Assembly: GCA_018814445.1 (NCBI GenBank) | Contig: JAHIZV010000232.1 | Location: 1-61,313, forward strand | DNA from: Verrucomicrobiota bacterium | Lineage (GTDB): Bacteria > Verrucomicrobiota > Kiritimatiellia > JAHIZV01 | Direction: 5' to 3' | DNA: 61,313 nucleotides | Part shown: positions 36,970 through 45,568 of the stretch, one piece after another | Position numbering within the stretch: the stretch's first letter is position 1 | How the letters are laid out: each line of letters begins with the position of its first letter | Translations under genes and position numbers: made by a program | The notes under the pieces: generated by a model | What the model saw: the letters and a program-made list of their open reading frames with translations, nothing else | Databases searched by the model: none | Told to the model about the DNA's origin: nothing

Positions 36970-38057
36970 GGGTCAGGCCTTGATTAGTGATTAAGGCTTG
37001 TGTGGTCATGGCGTCTCGCCTATGTTCAGTTCATGGCCAGAGCTTTACGCGTACAATTTGAAGGTGCGATCTATCATGTGACCTCACGGGGGAACGAGCG
37101 TCGCGCTATCTTTCGGACTGACGCTGACCGGTCGCGATTCTGTGAGACGTTGGCGGAGAATGTAAAGGCGCATCACATCCGGGTGTATGCCTACGTGCTG
37201 ATGACCAATCACTACCACCTGTTGCTGGAAACCCCGCGAGCCAATCTTTCGGCCTTCATGCAGCAGTTCAACGGAGGTTACACGGGTTACTTCAACCGCC
37301 GGCATCGCCGAAGCGGTCACCTGTATGGAGGCCGATACAAGGCTAAGCTGGTAGAGGGAGACGAGTATCTGCTGAATCTGACGCGATATGTCCATCTGAA
37401 TCCTGTGAAGATCAGGCGGATGGATTCCTTATCGGTGGAAGAGAGGCAGAAGGCGCTCAGAGCGTATAGGTGGAGCAGTTACCGGGCTTACGCGGGATTG
37501 GGGGAGAAACAGGAATGGATGGATTACGGGCCGTTGAGCGAACTGACCGCCCAGGGACGGAAGAAGAGGGAAACCGTCTATCGACAGTACGTAGAGGGCG
37601 GACTGGCCAAGACAGACGAGGAACTGCGGGAGGCGATCAAGCGGTCCACCAAGGCGATCGGACTCGAGACGTTCTGTCGCTGGGCGGAAACAGCCTATCG
37701 AGATCTCGCGCAGGAGCAGGGGCCGCCGTTGGACGTGGCCATGCGGACGGTGGAAACCCCTCCGGAGCCTGAGGGAGTGCTGGATGCGGTGTGCAGTCAC
37801 TTCAAGATGGATCAAGCGGAGTTAAGGCGGAGACGCCATAAGTCAGACGCCCGACTGTTTGCGATGAAGCTGCTGAAAGAGGAAGCGGGGTTGACGCAAA
37901 GAGAGGTGGCCGTGAGACTGGGTTTGAGAGACGGTTCAGGTATCTCGCGTCAACTGAGCGAGCTGTCCGTTCGTTTACGCAAAGACCGCACCTTATGCAG
38001 AAAGTATGAGAAGCTGCGTGAGACAATTGTCCATAATCATTAATCAAGGCCTGACCC
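36970..38057 (+). mobile_element. RAYT-type transposase element with terminal inverted repeats
   Basis: The transposase gene is bracketed by GGGTCAGGCCTTGATTA (36970-36986) and its exact complement TAATCAAGGCCTGACCC (38041-38057). The right repeat begins inside the transposase stop codon. No target-site duplication was evident. RAYT/IS200-like enzymes mobilise REP-type hairpins rather than moving by classical transposition, so this may be a parent locus for dispersed repeats. Confidence 0.75.
37033..38043 (+). CDS. REP-associated tyrosine transposase (Y1/IS200-like)
   Basis: A 336-residue protein. The N-terminal Y1_Tnp domain begins MARALRVQFEGAIYHVTSRGNERRAIF, has the metal-binding HUH-like TNHYHLLLETP (about 65-75), then NLTRYVHLNPV with the catalytic Tyr region. 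The C-terminal part (about 230-336) carries a DnaA-domain-III-like or HTH unit (LTQREVAVRLGLRDGSGISRQLS). The start at 37033 is the family-typical M; the frame is open 11 codons further upstream. It acts on single-stranded DNA at REP or hairpin sites. Confidence 0.88.
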   Translation: MARALRVQFEGAIYHVTSRGNERRAIFRTDADRSRFCETLAENVKAHHIRVYAYVLMTNHYHLLLETPRANLSAFMQQFNGGYTGYFNRRHRRSGHLYGGRYKAKLVEGDEYLLNLTRYVHLNPVKIRRMDSLSVEERQKALRAYRWSSYRAYAGLGEKQEWMDYGPLSELTAQGRKKRETVYRQYVEGGLAKTDEELREAIKRSTKAIGLETFCRWAETAYRDLAQEQGPPLDVAMRTVETPPEPEGVLDAVCSHFKMDQAELRRRRHKSDARLFAMKLLKEEAGLTQREVAVRLGLRDGSGISRQLSELSVRLRKDRTLCRKYEKLRETIVHNH

Positions 38058-38080
38058 CCTATGATCTGACCCCCTATGAT
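38051..38080 (+). repeat. 15-bp tandem repeat at the RAYT right end
   Basis: CTGACCCCCTATGAT occurs twice, at 38051-38065 and 38066-38080, overlapping the right inverted repeat. Such short directly repeated ends fit repeated end-processing or REP-like insertion next to a RAYT gene. Confidence 0.65.
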
Positions 38081-38324
38081 CCAATATGACCATGGCTCCC
38101 GAAATCGGGGAAAGCCCAGATGGGTGACTGGAATATGAGACTCGCACGGTCATTCAAATCCGGTCAACAAACGGATGAAGCAAACTCAACAAGCGAGGTG
38201 ATGAACATGTCGACGTTCTCAGTCCAGGCAAGGTCGTCCTGTGAAGTCAAATTCTGTGGCTCTTCCCAGGAACAGGTGGAATCTACCTTGACTTCACTTT
38301 TCATGGGTGACCCCTATGCTTGTG
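38081..38324. other. Gap between the RAYT element and the brnTA locus
   Basis: About 240 bp. A short CCCGAAATCGGG hairpin lies at 38098-38109. A 72-codon plus-strand ORF from 38120 shows no recognisable protein character. No real gene is supported. Confidence 0.35.
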
Positions 38325-38612
38325 CTATTTTACTTTAAGCGCTTCCCTTTCAGATCGAATACCCCATGAAAGGTAAAGCTTGGCCAGGCTCTGGTAGGGA
38401 ACATCCCGCTTGTTTGCCAGAACTTTCAGCTCATTAACCATATCTTCCGGGAGGCGAATCGATATGGATTTCAGGGACGGCTTCAGGTTGGGGAAGGTTG
38501 CGCTTTTGGCCTTTTCGAAGTCAAAGTAGTCAAGGGGAGAGTGAGTGCTCCAAAACTCCCTTTCTTCCTTTTCATTCTTGAATTTCGGAATTCTCTTCCT
38601 AGAAGTTTTCAT
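38325..38612 (-). CDS. CopG-type antitoxin (BrnA-like)
   Basis: A 95-residue protein with a basic N-terminus, a linker ending DYFDFEKAKSATFPNLKP, and a ribbon-helix-helix domain (SISIRLPEDMVNELKVLANKRDVPYQSLAKLYLSWGI). It follows a BrnT-like toxin gene that it overlaps by 14 bp, the BrnT-BrnA order (toxin first). It should neutralise the toxin and repress the promoter. Confidence 0.86.
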   Translation of the reverse strand: MKTSRKRIPKFKNEKEEREFWSTHSPLDYFDFEKAKSATFPNLKPSLKSISIRLPEDMVNELKVLANKRDVPYQSLAKLYLSWGIRSEREALKVK

Positions 38613-38901
38613 AGAATTCGCGCTCCTTCCTGTTCATGTTCCTGGCCGAGATTACCCGAAGCAGTTTTCTTCTCATCGTATACACAACCATCAATTGTTT
38701 CCCTGAGTCTGTGTGGCCAAAAGCAGCATAACGCTTTTCTTTCGCCGAGTGTTTCTCGTCCTCGAGAATGATCAGGGGGGAGTTGAAGAAGACCTGTTCA
38801 CATTCCCAGCCGTGAACTCCGTGCTTCTTGAGGCTCTTGTCCCGGTTCCCCTTGTCCCAGTCAAATCCAGTGAAATCAAGGTATTCTTGTAACATATACA
38901 T
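38599..38901 (-). CDS. BrnT-like RelE-fold toxin
   Basis: A 100-residue protein with the BrnT pattern FDWDKGNRDKSLKKHGV at the N-terminus and LRVISARNMNRKEREFYE at the C-terminus. BrnT is a ribonuclease with a RelE-like fold. The gene precedes the antitoxin gene. Upstream at 38902-38935 is a run of ACATATACATAACGTATATTG-like near-palindromes, a probable operator. Confidence 0.88.
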   Translation of the reverse strand: MYMLQEYLDFTGFDWDKGNRDKSLKKHGVHGWECEQVFFNSPLIILEDEKHSAKEKRYAAFGHTDSGKQLMVVYTMRRKLLRVISARNMNRKEREFYENF

Positions 38902-38956
38902 AACGTATATTGTCTACATATACATGTCAAGACCGAGTCGGCGTATGGTTATTGCA

Positions 38957-38976
38957 GAACTCTTGTATTCTACCGC
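38957..38976 (-). repeat. Second copy of the 20-bp toxin-antitoxin upstream sequence
   Basis: Identical to 33004-33023. It lies 56 bp upstream of the BrnT-like start on the minus strand. See the finding on the shared module. Confidence 0.75.
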
Positions 38977-39104
38977 GCGACGTCCTGAACACGAGTTAAG
39001 GCTCTCAAGCCTGCCTCGCTCTGTCGTGCGGCGTGATTTCATCTTCTGTCTGTCCCCTGGCGCTCTGTGTGAATAGTCCTGCAGGGAGCGGGGATGGGGA
39101 GATT

Positions 39105-39156
39105 GCGATTAGGATCCTCGATGAGATAAGTCTCCGCCTTCGCCAATCCTAATCGC
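39105..39156. repeat. Imperfect stem-loop GCGATTAGGAT
   Basis: The 11-bp arms GCGATTAGGAT (39105-39115) and ATCCTAATCGC (39146-39156) are exact complements with a 30-base loop. The same GATTAGGAT-rich wording occurs at 57173-57240. Likely an interspersed noncoding repeat. Confidence 0.6.
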
Positions 39157-39239
39157 ACTCTTTTCATCGCCAATCCCGGCGCCGCCGCTCCGGTGGCGAC
39201 TCGAGGCCGCCAAACCATGGAAGGTTGTGAGGAGAGATG

Positions 39240-39338
39240 GTGGATGCCGGACGCTGGATACCAGATACGAGCCACCGGATAGAAAGCACTTTGTCGCGTC
39301 TCTTTGCCGCCATCCGGCATCCGGCATCGGGCATCCAC
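39240..39338. repeat. Approximately 100-bp imperfect palindrome of GGATGCCGGA type
   Basis: The left arm GTGGATGCCGGA (39240-39251) and a right arm with repeated ATCCGGCATCC-type words ending CATCCAC (39311-39338) are inverted. The ends resemble a small non-autonomous repeat with no ORF. It lies just upstream of the Pho-box-like array. Confidence 0.5.
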
Positions 39339-39351
39339 TATTGATGCACAT

Positions 39352-39384
39352 CTAACTCCCTCCTAACAAAACGCTAACACGCTG
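39352..39384 (+). promoter_or_regulatory. Pho-box-like array upstream of the porin-pst operon
   Basis: Three perfect CTAAC pentamers start at 39352, 39363 and 39374, an exact 11-bp period, within 33 bp. They lie 126 bp upstream of the porin ATG. The match in sequence and period to the array before phoB (29827) makes PhoB the likely activator. Confidence 0.75.
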
Positions 39385-39509
39385 CCTCTAGCTTCTCATT
39401 CGAGTTGAGGGGGAATGGGTTCGTCTGAAGAGATGAACAGGGGAAGAGGGCAAACGAAATCTGCGCCCGATAAGGCGCGGGAAAAAGGTAACACATAGGA
39501 GAGCTGAGC

Positions 39510-40625
39510 ATGAAGAAGTGGTTGCTTGGTATGGTAGCGGCAGTAGTGATGATGCCGGCGGCTCACGCCGGTGACGAGGGTGCGAGTTGGGCGGACACGA
39601 CCTCGCTTTCCGGCGATGTCCGGGTCCGTCACGAATACTTCGACATAGAGGGAAAAGATGCGCGTAACAGGTGGCGCGTCCGCGCCCGCCTCGCGCTGAA
39701 AGCGAAGCCGACGGACGAGTTGACGATCGCGATGCGTCTGGCCAGTGGAAGCAGTGATCCGGTGTCGAGCAATCAGACGCTGGACGACGGCTTCAGCTCG
39801 AAAGAAATCGACCTGGACCGCGCGTATTTCGACTGGCATCCGGAAGCGCTCGGCGGCGTCAGCCTGCTCGGCGGCAAGATCAAGAATCCTTTCTACGATA
39901 TGAAAGGTATCGTCTGGGATTCCGATCTTAATCCGGAAGGTCTGGCCGTCACGCATGCCCTGGAGATGGACGCGGTCGACCTGAATCTCGCTGCCGCGGC
40001 GTTGTCCGCGGAAGAGCGTTCGGCCGACGATGACACGTTCCTCTACGGTCTCGAAGCCAGCGCGACGGCGAAAGTCAGTGACGGCGTCAAGGTAACCGGC
40101 GGTGCGAGCTACTTCATGTGGCAGGAGATGGAAGGACGCGAGCCGCTGTTCAACATGATGGACAGCTTCGGAAACGACACGACCGGCGGCGGGACAGACC
40201 CCGTGACGGGGGAAGCTCTGCCCATCTATTACGCGAACGAGTTCTCGATCATACAGGTCTTCGCGAAGGCGTCATTCGACGCGGGACTGCCGGTGGCTGT
40301 TTATGGGGATTACCTCGTGAACACGGAGGCCGATGACGACGACACGGGCTATATCTTCGGCGCTACGCTCGGCAAGGCCAAGGATCCCGGTTCAGTCCAG
40401 CTCGATTACAACTACCGCGAGCTTCAGGCGAACGCCACGGTCGGCGCGTACTCAGACTCCGACTCATGGGGCGGCGGCACGGACGGCAAAGGCCACCGCG
40501 TCGAGCTGAAGGTTCAGGTCGCGAAGAACTGGCAGCTTGCCGCCACGTACTTCGTTAACGAAGCTGGTCTTGACGAACCGATTGACTACGAGCGCGGTCA
40601 GCTCGACCTGATCGGCAAGTTCTAA
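39510..40625 (+). CDS. Outer-membrane porin, Pho-regulated
   Basis: A 371-residue beta-barrel. A signal peptide (MKKWLLGMVAAVVMMPAAHA) is followed by repeated amphipathic strands with acidic loops (LSGDVRVRHEYFDIEGKDARNRWRVRARL, VQLDYNYREL) and a C-terminal strand ending GKF. The pattern fits the putative-porin/OprO-like class. It is the first gene after a Pho-box-like array and ahead of pst genes, so it probably admits phosphate. A strong hairpin follows its stop codon. Confidence 0.8.
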   Translation: MKKWLLGMVAAVVMMPAAHAGDEGASWADTTSLSGDVRVRHEYFDIEGKDARNRWRVRARLALKAKPTDELTIAMRLASGSSDPVSSNQTLDDGFSSKEIDLDRAYFDWHPEALGGVSLLGGKIKNPFYDMKGIVWDSDLNPEGLAVTHALEMDAVDLNLAAAALSAEERSADDDTFLYGLEASATAKVSDGVKVTGGASYFMWQEMEGREPLFNMMDSFGNDTTGGGTDPVTGEALPIYYANEFSIIQVFAKASFDAGLPVAVYGDYLVNTEADDDDTGYIFGATLGKAKDPGSVQLDYNYRELQANATVGAYSDSDSWGGGTDGKGHRVELKVQVAKNWQLAATYFVNEAGLDEPIDYERGQLDLIGKF

Positions 40626-40631
40626 GCAGGC

Positions 40632-40676
40632 TCTGATTGAGTCGCGGGGGAGCGTGCTCCCCCGCGATGAATCAGA
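40632..40676 (+). terminator. Long GC-rich hairpin after the porin gene
   Basis: The stem is TCTGATT-GA-GTCGCGGGGGAGC, paired across a GT loop with GCTCCCCCGCGAT-GAATCAGA, with one bulge. No T-tract follows, so it may be an attenuator or mRNA-stabilising structure that makes porin more abundant than the downstream Pst proteins. Confidence 0.65.
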
Positions 40677-40708
40677 TAAAAATGAAATTCTAAACCGGAG
40701 GAATCATC

Positions 40709-41095
40709 ATGGTGGTCGATACACGGAAAAGCAGTTCTACGCTCGAACAGACAGTCAATCCCCGTATCCTTTCCGCCATCACCGATGTGTTCCAAACGCG
40801 AGCAGTGGTGAGTCTTGTGGACCTCTGCCGGGCTTTGCAGGCAGAATACGAGGAGATTAAGCAGTATCTGGACGTGCTGGTGCAGAGGCGGAACGTCGAA
40901 TGCCTTTGTCCGGTCACACACAAGGACAAGAAAGTGGACGGGTTCTGGATCGAGGAGGCAGAACTGGTTTACTACCGGTGGCGGTCCGAGCAGGACGACA
41001 GCAACGCGTGGCAGCAACGTCTGTTGACGAGACGTGCTGCCGGCATGTTCCCCCGGACACGGGATATGAAGAGAGAACTTCTGTTGCATGTGTAA
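40709..41095 (+). CDS. Small protein of unknown function in the pst operon
   Basis: A 128-residue soluble protein with CCGGAGGAATCATC before the ATG. The middle (about 20-60, NPRILSAITDVFQTRAVVSLVDLCRALQAEYEEIKQYLDVLVQRRNVECL) looks like a winged-helix unit, helical then a possible wing, but I do not recognise the family. It is placed between the porin and pstS. A phosphate-regulatory or porin-related role is inference. Confidence 0.65.
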   Translation: MVVDTRKSSSTLEQTVNPRILSAITDVFQTRAVVSLVDLCRALQAEYEEIKQYLDVLVQRRNVECLCPVTHKDKKVDGFWIEEAELVYYRWRSEQDDSNAWQQRLLTRRAAGMFPRTRDMKRELLLHV

Positions 41096-41124
41096 CAGAG
41101 AGAGAAGGAAAGAGGAGAACACGA

Positions 41125-42153
41125 ATGAAGAAGACAGGAAAGACCATGGCTGTGATGGCATGCGTCGGTTTGGTCGCGGGACTTGGCCAGGCGCGTGAGC
41201 AGATTCGGATCGTCGGTTCGAGTACAGTGTATCCGTTCTCGAGCGCCGTCGCCGAGGAATTCGGCGCGACGACGGAGTTTCCGACCCCGGTCGTCGAATC
41301 AACCGGTTCGGGTGGCGGACACAAGTTGTTCAGCCAGGGTGTTGGCGATAACACGCCGGACATTACGAACTCGTCCCGCAAGATGAAGAAATCCGAGTTC
41401 GAGGCGAACGTCAAAAATGGCGTCGGCAGTATCACGGAAGTGGTGATCGGCTACGACGGAATCGCAATCGCGCACAACGTGGACAACGACGAGCTGACAC
41501 TCAGCATCGATGACCTCTTTCGCGCAGTGGCCGCTCTGGTTCCGGTTGACGGTGAACTCGTCGCCAATCCGTATGAGAAGTGGAGCGATATCAATCCTGC
41601 GCTTCCGGATACCGCGATCCTGATTTACGGTCCGCCGACGACGTCCGGAACGCGCGATGCCTTCCACGAACTGGTCATGCACAAGGCGGCGAAGAAGTAC
41701 AAGGAACTGTACGAACCGATCGCGAAGAAGGGCGAATATCAGGCGATTCGCGATGACGGCGCATATGTTGACGCAGGTGAGAATGACAACTTGATCGTGC
41801 AGAAACTTGAGAAAGAATCGCATGCCATTGGTATCTTCGGATACAGTTTCCTCGAGGAAAACGGCGACCGCATCCAGGGCGCTGTTATCGAAGGCGTTTC
41901 TCCAGAGCCTGCAACGATCTCTTCGGGTGAGTATCCGATCTCCCGTTCTCTCTACTTCTACGTGAAGAACGCACACCTCGGCGTGATTCCTGGACTCAAA
42001 GAGTACGTGGATCTGTTCGTGAGCGAGCAGATGATCGGCGACCGCGGCTATTTGAAGCGCGTTGGTCTTGTGCCTCTTCCCGCGGATCAGCGTGCAGAGG
42101 TTCGCAAGAACGTTGCTGAAGCGAAGGCGCTGACTGCCGCCGACTTCGAATAA
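41125..42153 (+). CDS. pstS: Phosphate ABC transporter substrate-binding protein
   Basis: A 342-residue periplasmic protein with a signal peptide ending near GLGQA. The phosphate-binding motifs are IVGSSTVYPFSSAV, VVESTGSGGG and GPPTTSGTRDAF. It captures phosphate and delivers it to PstCA. The start is the ATG after AGAGGAGAACACGA. The frame is open some 75 codons upstream into the preceding gene, but that is a shadow. Confidence 0.93.
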   Translation: MKKTGKTMAVMACVGLVAGLGQAREQIRIVGSSTVYPFSSAVAEEFGATTEFPTPVVESTGSGGGHKLFSQGVGDNTPDITNSSRKMKKSEFEANVKNGVGSITEVVIGYDGIAIAHNVDNDELTLSIDDLFRAVAALVPVDGELVANPYEKWSDINPALPDTAILIYGPPTTSGTRDAFHELVMHKAAKKYKELYEPIAKKGEYQAIRDDGAYVDAGENDNLIVQKLEKESHAIGIFGYSFLEENGDRIQGAVIEGVSPEPATISSGEYPISRSLYFYVKNAHLGVIPGLKEYVDLFVSEQMIGDRGYLKRVGLVPLPADQRAEVRKNVAEAKALTAADFE

Positions 42154-42239
42154 GTCAACAGGACACTGGAATACGGTCCGGCCGGCGCCATGGCGCCTGG
42201 CCGGATCCTCTTCCAAAACGTTTCGCGGGAAGCCGTAGC

Positions 42240-43475
42240 ATGCCTCCAGCGGTTACAGCCTTGACTGGAATGCTCCTCATGGGGGTCATCGCTTTTGCGA
42301 TCGGCCGCCGCCGCTGCGCGCATCCTCGGTTTGAAGGCCGACCCTTCCATTCGACGCAAGCTTATTACGGGTGGTACGCCGCTCTCTGGACCGTGCTTCC
42401 GGCCGTCGGAATCTACTTCACCGCTTATATTCTTTTCCTGTGCAGGGTCTACGCCGTATCGGCGGCGACGCTGATTCCGGCGGCAACGGCGGCATCCGCG
42501 CTCGGTCTCTTCCGGGCGTACGTGGGCATCAGGCCGGAACTGCGCGCCCGCAATGCGGTAGAGCAGACCATCATGGCAGGACTGTTGATCGCTTCTTTTG
42601 TCTCGATTCTCACGACCCTCGGCATCGTCGTGTCCGTCGTATTTGAGGCGATGACTTTCTTCAAACAGGTGCCCTTCTTCGAGTTTCTGACCGGGACGAA
42701 ATGGAATCCCGACACGGCTTTTCTCATTGGCGCCGGCAGGGAGGGTGAACAGGCTCTGAAACCCCAGTTCGGATCGGTTCCTCTTTTTGCCGGCACATTC
42801 ATGATCACCCTGATTGCGATGTGCGTCTCGATTCCGATCGGGCTGTTCTCCGCCATCTTCATGTCCGAGTATGCTTCCCCCGGGCTCCGCCGCGTCGCCA
42901 AACCCGTCCTTGAGATTCTTGCCGGTATTCCAACGGTGGTCTACGGCTTCTTCGCCGCGATTACCGTCAGTCCGCTGATCGTTGCATGGGCGGAGAAGCT
43001 TGGATTTCAAGCAGACTCAACTAACGCGCTGAGCCCCGGTCTTGTAATGGGGATCATGATCATTCCGTTTGTCTCATCGCTTTCGGACGACGTAATCACT
43101 GCCGTGCCCAACAGTATGCGCGAAGGCGCGTTCGCCCTTGGGGCAACCAAATCCGAAACTATCAAGAAGGTACTCCTTCCTGCCGCACTGCCCGGAATTG
43201 TCTCGGCTTTTCTTCTGGCGGTGTCGAGAGCCGTGGGGGAGACGATGATCGTGGTGATGGCCGCCGGCCTGAGGGCGAACCTGACCGCCAATCCCCTTGA
43301 AGGCATGACGACCGTGACCGTGCGTATTGTCGATGCGCTGACGGGAGACCAGGCCTTTGACAGCCTTGAGACGCTGTCGGCCTTCGCGCTTGGATTTGTT
43401 CTGCTGTTGGTAACGCTGGTCTTGAACATCATTTCCGCCGTCGTAATCCGCAAATTCCACGAGAAGTATGAGTAG
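42240..43475 (+). CDS. pstC: Phosphate ABC transporter permease PstC
   Basis: A 411-residue inner-membrane permease with an extended N-terminus of several extra membrane segments (about 1-130), followed by the canonical PstC domain. The coupling motif EGAFALGATKSETIKKVLLPAALPGI contacts PstB. pstA overlaps its end by eight bases. Confidence 0.92.
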   Translation: MPPAVTALTGMLLMGVIAFAIGRRRCAHPRFEGRPFHSTQAYYGWYAALWTVLPAVGIYFTAYILFLCRVYAVSAATLIPAATAASALGLFRAYVGIRPELRARNAVEQTIMAGLLIASFVSILTTLGIVVSVVFEAMTFFKQVPFFEFLTGTKWNPDTAFLIGAGREGEQALKPQFGSVPLFAGTFMITLIAMCVSIPIGLFSAIFMSEYASPGLRRVAKPVLEILAGIPTVVYGFFAAITVSPLIVAWAEKLGFQADSTNALSPGLVMGIMIIPFVSSLSDDVITAVPNSMREGAFALGATKSETIKKVLLPAALPGIVSAFLLAVSRAVGETMIVVMAAGLRANLTANPLEGMTTVTVRIVDALTGDQAFDSLETLSAFALGFVLLLVTLVLNIISAVVIRKFHEKYE

Positions 43476-44664
43476 AGAACACGCCAGATCGGGAATCCTG
43501 AGGTCGCGCAAAGACGAGGAGATGAAACTGCTCGGAAAGCGTCATCGCCATGAGCGGCGTTTTCGCGCCTATTCCATCACGGCTCTTCTGCTGGCGTGTA
43601 CGTTCCTCGTCCTTTTCTTCGGCGACATGATTCACAAGGGATACAAGTCCATGCGGCAGACTTTTCTGCGAGTCGAGATATCCTACAACGAAGAAAGCAA
43701 GGCATCGCCTCTGTACGCCGTGGACGATGATCTGAGTTACCTGGTGAGCAGGGGGAGGCTGCGGACGATCCCGAGAGAGATCAAACAGAATCCGCGTCTT
43801 CTCAACACAACCAACACCGAATGGGCGGTGGCCTCCGCCGATGTCGATCAGTACGTGAAGGGAGCGGCGAACCGCCTGCGGCCCCGCGAGAAGAAACTCA
43901 TCGACCGTATGAAGGAAGAAGGAAACGTTCAACTCAGGTTCAATCGAGGCTTTTTCACCAACGGTGATTCCAAGCTGCCGGAGATCGCCGGCATCAAAGC
44001 GGCGGCGGTGGGGACCCTCTACGTGATCTTTGTGACGATCCTGGTGAGTTTTCCTATCGGTGTTCTTTCCGCCGTCTACCTCGAGGAGTTCGCCCCGGAC
44101 AACTGGCTCACGCGGACGATCGAGGTCAATATCAACAACCTGGCGGCGATACCGTCGATTCTCTTCGGTCTGCTGGGGCTGGCCATATTCATCAATTTCA
44201 TGGGAATGCCCCGGTCTTCCGCGCTGGTCGGCGGCCTGACCCTTTCATTGATGACGCTTCCCGTTATCATCATCAGCACGAGGGTCGCGCTGAAGGCTGT
44301 TCCCGATTCGATTCGGCAGGGGGCGCTCGCATTGGGCGCATCGAAAGTGCAGGCCGTGTTCCAGCAGGTTCTGCCCCAGTGCATACCCGGTGTGCTCACG
44401 GGAACGATTATCGGCATGGCGCGCGCGATGGGTGAGACCGCGCCCCTGATTATCGTCGGCATGATCGCGTATATTCCTGAACCGCCGACGACATTAGGCA
44501 GTGCGGCCACGGTTCTTCCCGCCCAGATTTTCACATGGTCCTCGGCTTCTCTGCGAGCCTTCTCGGAAAGAACGGCGGCCGCGATTCTGGTTCTGCTGGC
44601 GATACTCCTTGTGTTGAATGCGGCGGCGATTGTAATGCGCAACAAGTTTGAGAAAAGATGGTAA
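43468..44664 (+). CDS. pstA: Phosphate ABC transporter permease PstA
   Basis: A 398-residue permease with six main membrane segments in the last 270 residues and a large extracytoplasmic loop (about 65-170) that is longer than usual. The coupling motif is [26 protein letters not shown]. It overlaps pstC at its start; MKLLGK 18 codons later is an alternative start. Confidence 0.92.
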   Translation: MSREHARSGILRSRKDEEMKLLGKRHRHERRFRAYSITALLLACTFLVLFFGDMIHKGYKSMRQTFLRVEISYNEESKASPLYAVDDDLSYLVSRGRLRTIPREIKQNPRLLNTTNTEWAVASADVDQYVKGAANRLRPREKKLIDRMKEEGNVQLRFNRGFFTNGDSKLPEIAGIKAAAVGTLYVIFVTILVSFPIGVLSAVYLEEFAPDNWLTRTIEVNINNLAAIPSILFGLLGLAIFINFMGMPRSSALVGGLTLSLMTLPVIIISTRVALKAVPDSIRQGALALGASKVQAVFQQVLPQCIPGVLTGTIIGMARAMGETAPLIIVGMIAYIPEPPTTLGSAATVLPAQIFTWSSASLRAFSERTAAAILVLLAILLVLNAAAIVMRNKFEKRW

Positions 44665-44698
44665 TTGCGTCTCCCGGAGGAGATGGAGAGGGTTGGTC

Positions 44699-45547
44699 AT
44701 GAATGCGACTGAACAAAATACGGCTGGGGCGAAAGGCGGTGTCTTAGGATCCCGCTTCCAGACTTCGACTGCTCCGAAACAGAACGCGGATCACGGTGTG
44801 CACATCGAGACGGATGCCTTTTCCGTGTTCTACGGATCGGTCGAAGCGGTCAAAAAGGTCGATATGCAGATCGCGGCCAAGCAGGTGACGGCCATTATAG
44901 GGCCGAGCGGCTGCGGGAAGAGTACGCTGCTGCGGGCGATCAACAGGATGAACGATCTTATTGCGGGTTGTCGTCCGTCCGGGCGCCTCTTGTTCGATGG
45001 CGAAGATATCTACGGACCAAAGATTGACGTCACCCTTCTGCGCAGGCAGATCGGGATGGTGTTCCAGAAGCCGAACCCCTTCCCGAAATCGATTTTCGAC
45101 AATGTCGCCTATGGCCCCAAGCTGCAGGGAATCAAGCGTCGCAATACGCTTGATGAGATTGTCGAGCGCAGCCTGGTCAACGCCGCGCTGTGGGATGAAG
45201 TGAAGGACCGGCTTGGCGAAAACGCCCTGGGACTCTCAGGAGGGCAGCAGCAGAGGCTGTGCCTGGCGCGAGCACTCGCGATCGAGCCCGAGATTCTCCT
45301 GATGGACGAACCGACCTCGGAGCTGGACCCCAAGGCTACGGCCAAGATCGAAGACCTGATCGGCGAACTGCGGGGCAACTACACGATCATCATCGTTACC
45401 CACAACATGCAGCAGGCCGCCCGCGTCTCTGACGAAACGGCATTCATGTATGAAGGGGAATTGGTTGAGTTCGGTGACACCTCGAAGCTGTTCACCAAGC
45501 CGGAGAAGAAGCAAACTGAAGATTACATTACCGGCCGGTTCGGCTAG
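44699..45547 (+). CDS. pstB: Phosphate ABC transporter ATPase PstB
   Basis: A 282-residue ATPase. It has Walker [10 protein letters not shown] (about residue 65), signature [15 protein letters not shown] and Walker [14 protein letters not shown] (the common SALDP here reads SELDP). The start MNATEQN at 44699 follows GGAGAGGGTTGG; an upstream extension overlaps pstA. In addition to transport it takes part in phosphate signalling through PhoU and PhoR. Confidence 0.94.
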   Translation: MNATEQNTAGAKGGVLGSRFQTSTAPKQNADHGVHIETDAFSVFYGSVEAVKKVDMQIAAKQVTAIIGPSGCGKSTLLRAINRMNDLIAGCRPSGRLLFDGEDIYGPKIDVTLLRRQIGMVFQKPNPFPKSIFDNVAYGPKLQGIKRRNTLDEIVERSLVNAALWDEVKDRLGENALGLSGGQQQRLCLARALAIEPEILLMDEPTSELDPKATAKIEDLIGELRGNYTIIIVTHNMQQAARVSDETAFMYEGELVEFGDTSKLFTKPEKKQTEDYITGRFG

Positions 45548-45568
45548 GGTACTTTGAAAGGAATCGTT

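Noticed and set aside
38120-38338. 72-codon ORF between the RAYT element and brnTA
   Set aside because: No recognised domain, no clear ribosome site, and it overlaps the BrnA-like gene end; likely chance.
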